This document shows, piece after piece, positions 19,731 to 27,693 of a stretch of DNA of 46,899 nt. Numbering within the stretch: position 1 is the first letter of the stretch; each line of letters starts with the position of its first letter. The notes beneath the pieces were generated by a model. The model searched no databases. It was not told the origin of the DNA and saw nothing but the letters and a program-made list of their open reading frames with translations. A program made the translations under genes and the position numbers. Source of the stretch: Hyphomicrobiales bacterium (GTDB lineage Bacteria; Pseudomonadota; Alphaproteobacteria; Rhizobiales; Rhizobiaceae); NCBI GenBank assembly GCA_900471515.1, contig UCFC01000018.1, forward strand, positions 1 to 46,899, written 5' to 3'.

Positions 19731-19827
19731 GGGAGGCTGGCACGATGACCCGTGCCGGGGCTCGTTAGGGCTGCTTCCTTCCGGACCTGACCCGGTTGGC
19801 GAGTGGCTCGTCCACCACCAACCTCCC
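19731..19827 (-). ncRNA. ffs: Signal recognition particle RNA, small bacterial type (4.5S)
   Basis: The minus strand carries the SRP hallmark GGTCAGGTCCGGAAGGAAGC (the Ffh-binding domain with GGAA tetraloop), followed by CAGCCCTAACGAG. The ends GGGAGGTTGG and CCAGCCTCCC pair over 10 bp with one wobble, which defines a hairpin of about 97 nt. It forms the SRP with Ffh. It lies 45 nt upstream of dnaX on the same strand. Confidence 0.95.
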
Positions 19828-19834
19828 GGATGCA

Positions 19835-19863
19835 CATATCGGCAAAAACGTCATCAAAAGCAA
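19835..19863 (-). promoter_or_regulatory. Promoter of the SRP RNA gene
   Basis: On the minus strand TTGCTT (19858-19863), a 17-nt spacer and GATATG (19835-19840) stand seven bases before the first G of the SRP RNA. That places the start site exactly at the RNA's 5' stem. Confidence 0.6.
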
Positions 19864-19915
19864 GCCAAGCTCCGAAAAAACTGCTAGTCCATTGGAAAAC
19901 ATGAGGAGAATGCCC

Positions 19916-20326
19916 TTGAGCGATTTCGTGCTCGACCCCAGGCTCGACAGTGACAGCACCAGCATCCTGGTGATCGGCCTGTGCGACGTCAGGCTGTCGA
20001 AGGACGCCCGTTGGCCCTGGCTGATCCTGGTGCCGCGCCGGGCCGGCATTACGGAGATATTCGAGCTGACCCCGCTCGACCAGGTGCTGCTGACCTTCGA
20101 GATCGATCTCGTCGCCGCAGCGCTCAAGAAGATCACCGGCGCCACAAAAATCAATGTCGGGGCTCTTGGCAATATCGTCCGCCAGCTTCATGTTCATGTC
20201 ATTGCGCGTTCCGAAGGCGATGCGAACTGGCCGGGTCCCGTCTGGGGTTTCGGCAAGGCCGAGCCTTACGAGGAGGCAACAAGAAACGAATTCATAGTAA
20301 AGCTGCGGGAAGCCCTTTCACCATGA
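19916..20326 (+). CDS. HIT family protein
   Basis: 136 residues, histidine-triad superfamily (nucleotide hydrolases and transferases). The triad region reads QLHVHVIAR (90-98): the first His of the canonical H-x-H-x-H is Gln, while the nucleophile His (94) remains. I start at TTG 19916 (M-SDFVLDPRLDSDS) because AGGAG is 7 nt upstream; the ATG at 19910 would leave only one base after the AGGAG and the ATG at 19901 lies before it. The stop overlaps the nudC ATG in an ATGA. The substrate is unknown. Confidence 0.85.
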   Translation: MSDFVLDPRLDSDSTSILVIGLCDVRLSKDARWPWLILVPRRAGITEIFELTPLDQVLLTFEIDLVAAALKKITGATKINVGALGNIVRQLHVHVIARSEGDANWPGPVWGFGKAEPYEEATRNEFIVKLREALSP

Positions 20327-21282
20327 GTCATTCGCTTTTCGATTCGGATGTACCGCATCCGGAACCCAGCAATCTCACCGCCTTTGCCGCCAACGACCTG
20401 AACCGCGACAGCGAGCATCGCGACGAGGGCTCGGTCGAAAAGGCGCTTGCCCGCGAAGGCACCCATATTTTCGCCTTCGCCAAGGACAAGCTGGTGCTCA
20501 AGCATGATGGCCAGGTGCTCGATCCGCTCTTTGCCCGCTATGAACTGCAGGAACTGAAGCCGAACTGGGACGAAACCGTGCTGCTTGGCTATCGCAAGAC
20601 CGGCGAACCGCGCCTTGCCGTGCCTGTCGGCATCGATGTCGATGATATGGCAAGCCAGTACAAGCCCGTCGACGGCCGTTCGCTCTTCCGCGACGAGCTG
20701 GTCGACGAGATGCTGCTTGGCGAATTCGCGCAGGCAGCAAGCCTCATCCGCTGGAACAGCGACAACCAGTTCTGCGGCCGCTGCGGCTCGGCCATGGAAA
20801 TTCACATCGGCGGCTACAAGCGGGTCTGCACCGCCTGCGAGCACATGATCTTCCCGCGGACCGACCCCGTCGTCATCATGCTGACGATCGACGAGGAGCG
20901 CGATCTCTGCCTGCTCGGCCGCAGCCCGCATTTTGCGCCGGGCATGTATTCCTGTCTGGCGGGCTTCCTGGAGCCCGGCGAAACCATCGAGAATGCCGTC
21001 CGCCGCGAAACGCTGGAAGAATCCGGTATCAGGACCGGCCGTATCCGCTACCATGCTTCCCAGCCCTGGCCGATGCCGCATTCCCTGATGATCGGCTGTT
21101 ATGCCGAGGCGAAGTCGCGCGATATTCACCGCGACGAGACGGAGCTCGAGGATTGCCGCTGGTTCACCCGCGAGGAAACCGTCGAAATGCTGGAGCGCCC
21201 CGGCGCCAATGGCAAGGCGCCGCCGCCGAAGGGCGCAATTGCCCATCGCCTGATGCGCGATTGGGTCGAATGGAAACGTTAG
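20323..21282 (+). CDS. nudC: NAD(+) diphosphatase / RNA decapping hydrolase NudC
   Basis: 319 residues. N-terminal NUDIX-like domain, a zinc ribbon with Cys at 151, 154, 169 and 172 (CGRCG, then CTACE), the Nudix box GFLEPGETIENAVRRETLEE (from residue 214), and the NudC specificity array SQPWPMPHSLM starting near 246. NudC hydrolyses NADH to NMNH and AMP and removes NAD caps from RNA. The ATG overlaps the HIT stop codon by four bases, which implies translational coupling. A WYL regulator gene follows on the same strand. Confidence 0.95.
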   Translation: MSHSLFDSDVPHPEPSNLTAFAANDLNRDSEHRDEGSVEKALAREGTHIFAFAKDKLVLKHDGQVLDPLFARYELQELKPNWDETVLLGYRKTGEPRLAVPVGIDVDDMASQYKPVDGRSLFRDELVDEMLLGEFAQAASLIRWNSDNQFCGRCGSAMEIHIGGYKRVCTACEHMIFPRTDPVVIMLTIDEERDLCLLGRSPHFAPGMYSCLAGFLEPGETIENAVRRETLEESGIRTGRIRYHASQPWPMPHSLMIGCYAEAKSRDIHRDETELEDCRWFTREETVEMLERPGANGKAPPPKGAIAHRLMRDWVEWKR

Positions 21283-21340
21283 GCAGGCGCTGCAAGGTGG
21301 GGATGATCGACGTCCGGCCGGCCTGCATGAGGTCATAGCG

Positions 21341-22033
21341 ATGGTGGCCCGTTCCGAACGGCTGCTGACCCTGCTTCAGACGCTCCGGCGCTACCGGCGA
21401 CCGGTCACGGGTACCGTGCTGGCCGAAGAAACGGGCGTCAGTCTGCGCACGCTCTACCGCGATATTGCGAGCCTTCAGGCGCAGGGCGCCATGATCGAGG
21501 GCGAGGCCGGCATAGGATATGTGCTCAAACCCGGCTTCATGCTGCCGCCGATGATGTTTTCCGAGGAGGAGCTGGAAGCGCTGGTGCTCGGCTCCCGCTG
21601 GGTGGCGCGCGCCGCAGAGCCGCGCCTTGCCAATGCCGGCGCCGATGCGCTGGCCAAGATCGCGGCCGTGCTGCCGCCCGACATGCGCGAAATGGTCGAT
21701 TCGGCCACGCTTTTTGTCGGCCGCAAACGGCAGGATGAAGACAAGGCGGATGTTTCGGCCATCCGCAAGGCGATCCGCCTGGAGCGCATCCTCGAGCTGC
21801 ATTACGGCGACGAGCAGGGGCGTATCTCCCGGCGTCGTGTCTGGCCCTTCGCGCTCGGTTATTTCGAGCATGTGCGCATCATCATGGCCTGGTGCGAACT
21901 GCGCCAGGATTTCCGTCATTTCCGCACCGATCGCATCATCGACATGACGATCCACGACACGCGTTATCCGCGCCGCCGCACCGTGCTCCTCAAGGAATGG
22001 CGCGACACGCAGGATACGCCGATCGAACATTGA
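21341..22033 (+). CDS. HTH-WYL (YafY-type) transcriptional regulator
   Basis: 230 residues. The N-terminal winged HTH (HTH_11) is at about 5-60: RLLTLLQTLRRYRRPVTGTV, then TGVSLRTLYRDIASLQAQGA. The WYL domain is at about 145-215 (VWPFALGYFEHVRIIMAWCE) with its C-terminal RTDRI. WYL domains sense ligands; this one's ligand is unknown. Two near-identical palindromes with TAAAC centres follow: one at its 3' end upstream of the DUF1127-like gene and one upstream of the VOC gene. They are the likely operators, and regulators of this type often sit beside glyoxalase-fold genes. ATG at 21341. Confidence 0.88.
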   Translation: MVARSERLLTLLQTLRRYRRPVTGTVLAEETGVSLRTLYRDIASLQAQGAMIEGEAGIGYVLKPGFMLPPMMFSEEELEALVLGSRWVARAAEPRLANAGADALAKIAAVLPPDMREMVDSATLFVGRKRQDEDKADVSAIRKAIRLERILELHYGDEQGRISRRRVWPFALGYFEHVRIIMAWCELRQDFRHFRTDRIIDMTIHDTRYPRRRTVLLKEWRDTQDTPIEH

Positions 22034-22036
22034 CGC

Positions 22037-22057
22037 TACTGCCATAAACTGTCAGCA
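22037..22057 (+). promoter_or_regulatory. Operator-like palindrome 1 (upstream of the DUF1127-like gene)
   Basis: TACTGCCA-TAAAC-TGTCAGCA: imperfect 8-bp arms (6 of 8 pair) around the TAAAC spacer. Shares CTGCCATAAACTG and the CAGCA end with the site at 22397-22423. Lies 4 bases past the WYL stop and 47 nt before the small gene's ATG. Confidence 0.6.
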
Positions 22058-22103
22058 GGCAACGCTATTATCGGTACCAGTCCAGCAGGAAGGAGTACTG
22101 ATC

Positions 22104-22325
22104 ATGGGAATGCCTCAAGTCGTTCAATATACCGGCCGTCGTACGTCCGTCGAAGCCGGAAAAACCCTTCGTTTTCGTCTGGTGCGCCTGTTTGTGTACA
22201 GGCTCGTGACACAGTCATCGCGCCGTCCGCGCCTTGATCTCCAGACGATGCCGGCATGGCACAAGCGTGATCTCGGCTTCAATGACGGACAGGACTGGCG
22301 CGTCGGCGACGACCTTTTTCGCTGA
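22104..22325 (+). CDS. Small DUF1127-like protein
   Basis: 73 residues, basic. The C-terminal half resembles the DUF1127 pattern of short Arg-rich alphaproteobacterial proteins: RLVRLFVYRL, then a Leu-x-x-MPAWHKRDLGFNDG ending. DUF1127 proteins are often stress-related and some affect phosphate, carbon or RNA metabolism. The N-terminal MGMPQVVQYTGRR is unlike others that I know. ATG at 22104 with GGAAGGAG upstream; clear terminator downstream. Between the WYL regulator and the VOC gene, behind an operator-like palindrome. Confidence 0.7.
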   Translation: MGMPQVVQYTGRRTSVEAGKTLRFRLVRLFVYRLVTQSSRRPRLDLQTMPAWHKRDLGFNDGQDWRVGDDLFR

Positions 22326-22363
22326 AGCCGCCAGCAGGCATCACAAACATTCCTCCCGGTAAG

Positions 22364-22392
22364 AAACGGCGCTCTCTGTGGCGCCGTTTTTT
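22364..22392 (+). terminator. Intrinsic terminator after the DUF1127-like gene
   Basis: AAACGGCGC / GCGCCGTTT (9 bp) with an 8-nt loop, followed by more T (six in all from 22387). It ends the small-gene transcript just before the second palindrome. Confidence 0.85.
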
Positions 22393-22396
22393 GGAG

Positions 22397-22423
22397 ACAT
22401 GCTGCCATAAACTGGCAGCATGT
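22397..22423 (+). promoter_or_regulatory. Operator-like palindrome 2 (upstream of the VOC gene)
   Basis: Perfect 11-bp arms ACATGCTGCCA and TGGCAGCATGT around TAAAC. It begins 5 bases after the terminator above and lies 41 nt before the VOC ATG. The near-repeat of palindrome 1 makes it a candidate WYL-regulator operator. Confidence 0.7.
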
Positions 22424-22464
22424 GCTTTCGACCGGGCATCTTTCAACCCCAATGGAGAACCGAA

Positions 22465-22833
22465 ATGGCCAGTCCCAATCTCATTATCCTCTATGTGAAG
22501 GATCCCGCCGAAAGCGCAGCCTTCTATCGCAATATCCTGAGCCGAGAACCCGCCGTGGAAGCACCGAATTTCGTTGCCTTCCCGCTCGATGGCGGGTTCA
22601 CTCTCGGTCTCTGGCGCCGCAGCAGCGTCGAACCGCAGCCGTCCGCCATCGGCAATCGTGGCGAGGTCGCCTTCATGGTCGATGGAGAAAATGCCGTCGC
22701 AAAACAGTATGAAGACTGGCGCAGCCGCGGCCTGCCTTTCGCTCAGGATCTGACCGAACTCGATTTCGGCCCGACCTTCGTGGTGCTGGATCCGGATGGG
22801 CACCGGCTGCGCGTTTGTGAGCCGGATAAATAA
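22465..22833 (+). CDS. VOC (glyoxalase/dioxygenase fold) family protein
   Basis: 122 residues, a vicinal-oxygen-chelate fold with paired beta-alpha-beta-beta-beta units: NLIILYVKDPAESAAFYRNI and, in the second half, GEVAFMVDGENAVAK, ending FVVLDPDGHRLRVCEPD. Metal ligands of a true glyoxalase I are not obvious. It is similar to small VOC proteins annotated as drug- or toxin-resistance enzymes; function unknown. Start at ATG 22465 with GGAGA 6 nt upstream; a longer frame from ATG 22420 overlaps the palindrome. Converges with pheA. Confidence 0.85.
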   Translation: MASPNLIILYVKDPAESAAFYRNILSREPAVEAPNFVAFPLDGGFTLGLWRRSSVEPQPSAIGNRGEVAFMVDGENAVAKQYEDWRSRGLPFAQDLTELDFGPTFVVLDPDGHRLRVCEPDK

Positions 22834-22849
22834 GATGGCTATGCCCGGA

Positions 22850-22874
22850 GCCTCACCGATCGCCTCGGTGAGGC
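22850..22874. terminator. Hairpin between the convergent VOC and pheA genes
   Basis: GCCTCACCGA / TCGGTGAGGC, a 10-bp perfect stem with a 5-nt loop. Neither side has a real T-tract, so termination is possible but not clear. Confidence 0.4.
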
Positions 22875-22885
22875 CCTGATGATGC

Positions 22886-23740
22886 CTAGAGGACGCCTCG
22901 CATCGGATGGCCCTTGTAAACGCCGAGAATACGAACCTTCTCGGAGAAGAAGCGCAGTTCTTCCAGCGCCCGGCGCACGTTCGCGTCGTTCGGGTGGCCC
23001 TCGATATCGGCGTAGAACTGTGTCGCCACGAACCTGCCGCCGAGCTGGTAGCTTTCCAGTTTCGTCATGTTGATGTTGTTGGTGGCAAAGCCGCCGAGCG
23101 CCTTGTAAAGGGCGGCCGGAATGTTGCGGACGTTGAAGACGAAGGTGGTGACGATCTTCTCGTCGCTGGCAGAGCGCTCCGCCCATTCTTCGTCGCGCGA
23201 CAGTACCACGAAGCGGGTCACGTTGTTTTCCGTGTCCTCGACATTCTCGGCGATGATATCGAGACCGTAGAGGTCGGCGGCAAGGCGCGGCGCGAGCGCG
23301 GCCATCGAGCGGTCGCCGGTTTCCTTGACAAGCTTTGCGGCGCCCGCCGTATCGCCGGCGATAACCGGCTTCCAGCCATTGGCACGCACGATCTTGCGGC
23401 ATTGGCCGAGCGCGTGGATATGGCTGTGCACGGTGCGGATTTCATCCTTCGTCACACCCGGCAGCACCATGAGCTGAAAGCGGATCGGCATGAAATATTC
23501 GCCGATGATGTGCAGGCGCGATTCCGGCAGCAGGTGGTGGATGTCGGCAACGCGGCCCGCGATCGTGTTTTCGATCGGGATCATGCCGATATCGGCATCG
23601 CCGTTGTCGACCGCGGTGAAGGCGTCCTCGAAGGTCTGGCAGGGCAGCGGCTCCATGGTCGGGAACATGTCGCGGCTTGCCATGTCCGAATTGGCGCCGA
23701 AGTCGCCCTGGAAGGCGATCCTGTTGGTCTTGATATTCAT
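22886..23740 (-). CDS. pheA: Prephenate dehydratase
   Basis: 284 residues, monofunctional. The periplasmic-binding-like catalytic domain opens RIAFQGDFGANSDMA and has the DIGMIPIENTIAGRV patch and the catalytic VTRF motif (ENNVTRFVVLSR). An ACT domain for phenylalanine feedback follows at about 205-280 (NIPAALYKALGGFATNNINMT, then ESYQLGG). It converts prephenate to phenylpyruvate. ATG at 23740 lies 12 nt after the kdsB stop, so it is the second gene of a kdsB-pheA operon. Confidence 0.97.
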   Translation of the reverse strand: MNIKTNRIAFQGDFGANSDMASRDMFPTMEPLPCQTFEDAFTAVDNGDADIGMIPIENTIAGRVADIHHLLPESRLHIIGEYFMPIRFQLMVLPGVTKDEIRTVHSHIHALGQCRKIVRANGWKPVIAGDTAGAAKLVKETGDRSMAALAPRLAADLYGLDIIAENVEDTENNVTRFVVLSRDEEWAERSASDEKIVTTFVFNVRNIPAALYKALGGFATNNINMTKLESYQLGGRFVATQFYADIEGHPNDANVRRALEELRFFSEKVRILGVYKGHPMRGVL

Positions 23741-23752
23741 GAGGAAAATCCG

Positions 23753-24508
23753 TCAGTTCGCCTTCGCGGAGAGAATGCGCCGCGCCTTTTCGAGGTCGGC
23801 TGGAGTATCGACACCGAGCGGAACCGTGTCAACGATCTCGACATCGATGCGCATTCCGGCTTCGAGCGCCCGCAGCTGCTCCAGTGATTCGCGCTTTTCC
23901 AGCGTCCCGCGCTGAAGGGAGACGAAACGCTCGAGTGCTGCGCGCCGATAGGCATAGAGCCCGATATGGTGGTAGAGCGGTCCTTCGCCATGCGGCGCGG
24001 TCGTGCGGGTAAAATAAAGCGCGCGCAGGCGGCTGTCGGAAACCGGCGTGCCGACCACCTTGACGATGTGCGCGGCCGTCTTGTCCTCCTCGTTGTCGAT
24101 CTCGGTCGTTAGCGTTCCGATATCGACCTCCGGGTTCTCGAGCGGGCGCAATGCGGCGCGCACGGTCTCCGGCTCGATCGTCGGAAGATCGCCCTGGACG
24201 TTGACGACGATTTTCGCCTTTTTGTCCGGATCGACGATCGTCAGCGCCTCGAAGATGCGGTCCGAACCGACCTGATGATCCTTGCTCGTCATGATCACCT
24301 CAAAGCCGGCGGCGGCCACGGTGTCGAAAACCTCCTGGTCGTCGACCGCCACGATAACGCGGCCGATTTCGGCTTCCTGCGCGCGTTTGGCGACCTGTAC
24401 GATCATCGGCAGGCCGCAGATATCGGCGAGCGGTTTGCCCGGGAGGCGGGTGGAGGCCATGCGCGCGGGGATCAGCACGAGCACCTCATCTAATTTTGAA
24501 TCTGTCAT
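23753..24508 (-). CDS. kdsB: 3-deoxy-manno-octulosonate cytidylyltransferase
   Basis: 251 residues. It activates Kdo to CMP-Kdo for lipopolysaccharide. The nucleotide-binding start [20 protein letters not shown], the [13 protein letters not shown] segment and the C-terminal [15 protein letters not shown] are typical. The metal-site region is [12 protein letters not shown]; many KdsB proteins have GDEP there. ATG at 24508 with AGAAGG upstream. It lies first in an operon with pheA; a 154-nt divergent promoter region separates it from the cytochrome gene. Confidence 0.95.
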   Translation of the reverse strand: MTDSKLDEVLVLIPARMASTRLPGKPLADICGLPMIVQVAKRAQEAEIGRVIVAVDDQEVFDTVAAAGFEVIMTSKDHQVGSDRIFEALTIVDPDKKAKIVVNVQGDLPTIEPETVRAALRPLENPEVDIGTLTTEIDNEEDKTAAHIVKVVGTPVSDSRLRALYFTRTTAPHGEGPLYHHIGLYAYRRAALERFVSLQRGTLEKRESLEQLRALEAGMRIDVEIVDTVPLGVDTPADLEKARRILSAKAN

Positions 24509-24662
24509 TGTTCGGGCCTTCTAATCCGGGCTGAAAAGTGGCAAAAAGTCTCACGCACAAGACCATTTAGACAGTTGCAACGAATAGCCAAAAGACATAG
24601 GTTCCGCGCAATTTCAAGATGGTCCGGTTTCTGGTCTGCCGGCTGCAAGGGGAGCATTGCAG

Positions 24663-25235
24663 ATGAATTCATACGTCAATACGGCCGTGGGGGCGCTGCT
24701 GGGAACGATCTTCGTTCTGATGTCTGTCTCCATCGCGTCCGAAGGGATCTTCCACTCCGAGGCGCCGGAGAAGGAAGGTTTTGCTATCGTCGCCGAGGAG
24801 GCACCCGCCGCCGGCGGTGAAAGCGCACCTGCTGCCGTTGCCGTTCCGATCGCGCAGCTTCTCGCCAGCGCCGACGCCAAGGCCGGTGAGACCGTATTCA
24901 AGAAGTGTCAGGCCTGTCATGACGGCACCAAAGGCGGACCGAACAAGGTCGGTCCGAATCTCTTTGGTGTCGTAAATCGCCCGATCGCTTCGCATGAAGG
25001 CTTCGCCTATTCCTCTGCCATGAAGGACTTCTCCAAGGGCAGCAGCGAACATTGGACCTTTGAGAACCTCAACAAGTTCCTGCTGGCACCGAAGAAGGAC
25101 GTTCCGGGCACCGCCATGGGCTTCGCCGGTTTGCCGAAGGATCAGGATCGCGCCAACGTCATTCTCTATCTGCACACGCTGGCAGATTCGCCGGCTCCGC
25201 TGCCGGATCCGAATGCGCCGACTGCAACGCAGTAA
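24663..25235 (+). CDS. cycM: Membrane-anchored class I cytochrome c (CycM type)
   Basis: 190 residues. An N-terminal helix (about 8-27) anchors it with the domain in the periplasm. A linker rich in Ala, Glu and Pro follows. The c-type heme motif is CQACH (82-86) and the distal Met ligand is in [15 protein letters not shown]. Size and layout match rhizobial CycM, which passes electrons from the bc1 complex to cytochrome aa3 oxidase. Start at ATG 24663 with AAGGGGAG upstream. A strong terminator follows. Confidence 0.93.
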   Translation: MNSYVNTAVGALLGTIFVLMSVSIASEGIFHSEAPEKEGFAIVAEEAPAAGGESAPAAVAVPIAQLLASADAKAGETVFKKCQACHDGTKGGPNKVGPNLFGVVNRPIASHEGFAYSSAMKDFSKGSSEHWTFENLNKFLLAPKKDVPGTAMGFAGLPKDQDRANVILYLHTLADSPAPLPDPNAPTATQ

Positions 25236-25259
25236 GACGCGACAGTTTTTCGAAAAGGA

Positions 25260-25284
25260 GCCCGGCCGCAAGCCGGGTTTTTTT
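25260..25284 (+). terminator. Intrinsic terminator of the cytochrome c gene
   Basis: CCCGGC-cgcaa-GCCGGG followed by seven T. It lies between the cytochrome gene and the convergent AEC transporter gene. Confidence 0.9.
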
Positions 25285-25290
25285 ATTGCC

Positions 25291-26238
25291 TCAAGCGCCC
25301 AGAATATAGGCCCAGAAGGAAACGGTGATGGCGCCGAGCGCCGTGGTCACTGTGATTGTCGAGGCGGCAAGGCTGTGACCGACGCCGAAACGGTTGGCGA
25401 TCAGCCAGGCATTCACCCCGGTCGGCACCGACGCAGTCAGAACCAGCGCCGCCGCCCACGCGTCGCTGAGGCCGAAAAGATGGCTCGCGGCCCACACGCA
25501 GCCGGGCAGCAGCAATAGTTTGAAGGCGGAGGTCACGCTGGCGATTCCGACATTGCCGGAGACGCCGTATTTCTGGAGCGCCATGCCGAGCGAAATCAGC
25601 GCCGCCGGACCGGCCGTGCCGGCGATCTGGCCAACGACGGAGCTGACCGTCGCCGGCATGGTCAAGCCGGAAACGTGAAAGGCCGCACCCGCCGCAATGC
25701 CGATAACCAGCGGGTTGTGCAGCAGGTTCAGGCCGATCTGCTTCAAAACCAGGGTCATGTTGCGGTCGCTCTTGCCGGAAATCTTGCGTTCGGCATGTTC
25801 CATCATGATCGTGCCGGCCACCATCATGATCGGCAGATGCACGGCAAGCAGGATCGAAAGGGCGACAAGCCCCTCGCTGCCCACGGTGCGTTCAACCAGC
25901 GGCAGGCCGATGAAGATATTGTTGGCGAAAGCCGAGGACACGCCGGCAAGCACGCCGATGCGCTCGTCGCGCCCGAAGAAACGGGTGGCGACGATGTGCC
26001 CGGCCGTCCATGTGACCGCAACACCCGCGAAATACACGACCCAGAGCCGGAACGGCGAAGCGCCATGGAAATCGGCCTCCGCGATCGTGCGGAAAAGCAG
26101 CAGCGGCACGGCGATCTTGAAGACGAATTCGCTCAAGGCATCGCCGACATCGGCTGTCAGCAGCCTTATGCGGACAATCAGCCAGCCGATGAGAATGAGA
26201 AGGAAGATCGGAAGAACGTCGAAGATGATGGCTGACAT
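25291..26238 (-). CDS. AEC family transporter (auxin efflux carrier-like permease)
   Basis: 315 residues, mostly hydrophobic, about ten helices in two halves. It opens MSAIIFDVLPIFLLILIGWL and has the conserved NNIFIGLPLV and NPLVIGIAAG regions and the GINAW-like TGVNAWLIANRFGVG ending. The family includes malonate and malate permeases; the substrate here is unknown. I chose ATG 26238; the frame continues upstream through the repeat and terminator region and is not plausible protein there. Confidence 0.88.
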   Translation of the reverse strand: MSAIIFDVLPIFLLILIGWLIVRIRLLTADVGDALSEFVFKIAVPLLLFRTIAEADFHGASPFRLWVVYFAGVAVTWTAGHIVATRFFGRDERIGVLAGVSSAFANNIFIGLPLVERTVGSEGLVALSILLAVHLPIMMVAGTIMMEHAERKISGKSDRNMTLVLKQIGLNLLHNPLVIGIAAGAAFHVSGLTMPATVSSVVGQIAGTAGPAALISLGMALQKYGVSGNVGIASVTSAFKLLLLPGCVWAASHLFGLSDAWAAALVLTASVPTGVNAWLIANRFGVGHSLAASTITVTTALGAITVSFWAYILGA

Positions 26239-26276
26239 GAACTGCTGCTCTGCGGGGGGATAGCCGAGGTCTAAAA

Positions 26277-26320
26277 CATGTCGCGCAAAGGTGTACAGAG
26301 GGTTTGCGAAACGGCATGCG
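26277..26320. repeat. Rhizobial palindromic intergenic repeat, diverged copy
   Basis: CATGTCGCGCAAA ... TTTGCG ... CGGCATG: the same arm order as the copy at 46846-46890, with one wobble in the outer arm and a shorter inner arm. It lies 38 nt upstream of the AEC gene. Confidence 0.7.
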
Positions 26321-26385
26321 AAAACAAAAGACAGCAAATTGCCGGCCATGACAAATGCCAGGGACGGAATATCTTCCGCGGCGCA

Positions 26386-26520
26386 ACAAAAAAAGCGGGC
26401 CGAGCCCGCTTTTCCGCATCCGGTCCTGCCGGATAGCCGGTTGCGAAACTGCCAGTTCATCCGTGGTCAGTATCGTCCCGGTAAGGGTGAAGGGATCATC
26501 CCTCCCGTAACCGGCCATAC
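26386..26520 (-). ncRNA. Candidate small RNA upstream of adenosine kinase
   Basis: On the minus strand three stem-loops follow one another: 26478-26514 (outer CCGGT/ACCGG, inner AGGG-atgat-CCCT), 26418-26434 (ATCCGG-cagga-CCGGAT), and the terminator 26391-26413 (AAAAGCGGGC-tcg-GCCCGCTTTT with seven T in total). No open frame of protein quality is here. No convincing promoter was found for a start near 26520. The remainder of this 462-nt gap (26521-26700) holds only the adenosine kinase upstream region. Confidence 0.4.
26388..26413 (-). terminator. Intrinsic terminator in the AEC-adenosine kinase gap
   Basis: Perfect 10-bp stem (26391-26400 with 26404-26413), loop of three, T7 on the minus strand. 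On plus only four T follow. It would end a minus transcript starting between it and the adenosine kinase gene. Confidence 0.75.
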
Positions 26521-26700
26521 GAGATACCTGCATGCCGGTATTTCGATGTTATATCTAGGCAGGCAAGGTGACAGCGGCATGACGATTAAACGGCAGTTTT
26601 GCGAAGACTTGCGGGGGCGATCTGCTGTTTATCCTTTCAATACCGGCAAATTTCGCTAAGACCGATTACCGGCTATCACAAATCCGGGACTTCCCCTTTC

Positions 26701-27693
26701 ATGACCAGATTCGATGTTCTGACAGTCGGCAACGCAATCGTCGATATTATCGCCCGTTGCGACGACCAGTTCCTCATTGACAACAAGATCACCAAGGCGG
26801 CGATGAACCTCATCGATGCCGAGCGTGCCGGACTGCTCTATTCCCGCATGGGACCGGCGCTCGAGGCGTCCGGCGGCAGCGCCGGCAATACGGCGGCAGG
26901 CGTGGCAAGCCTCGGCGGCAAGGCCGCTTACTTCGGCAAGGTCGCGGAAGACCAGCTTGGCGAGATCTTCGCGCATGATATCCGCGCTCAGGGTGTTCAC
27001 TACCAGACCAGGGCCAAGGGCAAGTTTCCGCCGACCGCCCGCTCGATGATTTTCGTCACCGATGACGGCGAGCGCTCGATGAACACCTATCTCGGCGCCT
27101 GCGTCGAACTTGGGCCTGAAGATGTCGAGGCCGATGTCGTGGCCGAGGCCAAGGTGACCTATTTCGAAGGTTATCTGTGGGATCCGCCGCGTGCGAAGGA
27201 AGCGATCCTCGACTGCGCCCGCATCGCCCATGAGAACGGCCGGGAAGTGTCGATGACGCTCTCCGACAGCTTCTGCGTCGATCGTTACCGCGGCGAATTC
27301 CTGGACCTGATGCGCTCGGGCAAGGTCGATATCGTCTTCGCCAATCGCCAGGAGGTCCTGTCGCTGTACGAGACCGACGATTTCGAGGAGGCGCTGAACA
27401 GGATCGCGAGGGATTGCAAGATTGCCGCCGTGACCATGAGCGAGGACGGTGCCGTGATCCTGAAGGGTAACGAGCGCCATTACGTCGATGCGATCAAGAT
27501 CGACGAAGTGGTCGATACGACCGGCGCCGGCGATCTCTTCGCCTCAGGTTTCCTCTATGGCTACACAAAGGGCCGCACGCTAGAGGATTGCGGCAAGCTC
27601 GGCTGCCTTGCCGCCGGCATCGTCATTCAGCAGATCGGCCCGCGGCCGATGAAGTCCCTGTCCGAAGCCGCAAGGGAGGCGGGCCTTATTTAA
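26701..27693 (+). CDS. Adenosine kinase, PfkB/ribokinase family
   Basis: 330 residues. PfkB carbohydrate kinase fold: N-terminal VGNAIVDIIARCDD, the ASGGSAGNTAAGVASLGG substrate site, and the C-terminal catalytic signature DTTGAGDLFASGFLYG with the Asp base. Closest by pattern to rhizobial adenosine kinases that salvage adenosine to AMP; another nucleoside or sugar cannot be excluded. ATG at 26701; the stop codon overlaps the convergent SH3 gene's end by 8 nt, so the two coding regions share their last bases. Confidence 0.88.
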   Translation: MTRFDVLTVGNAIVDIIARCDDQFLIDNKITKAAMNLIDAERAGLLYSRMGPALEASGGSAGNTAAGVASLGGKAAYFGKVAEDQLGEIFAHDIRAQGVHYQTRAKGKFPPTARSMIFVTDDGERSMNTYLGACVELGPEDVEADVVAEAKVTYFEGYLWDPPRAKEAILDCARIAHENGREVSMTLSDSFCVDRYRGEFLDLMRSGKVDIVFANRQEVLSLYETDDFEEALNRIARDCKIAAVTMSEDGAVILKGNERHYVDAIKIDEVVDTTGAGDLFASGFLYGYTKGRTLEDCGKLGCLAAGIVIQQIGPRPMKSLSEAAREAGLI

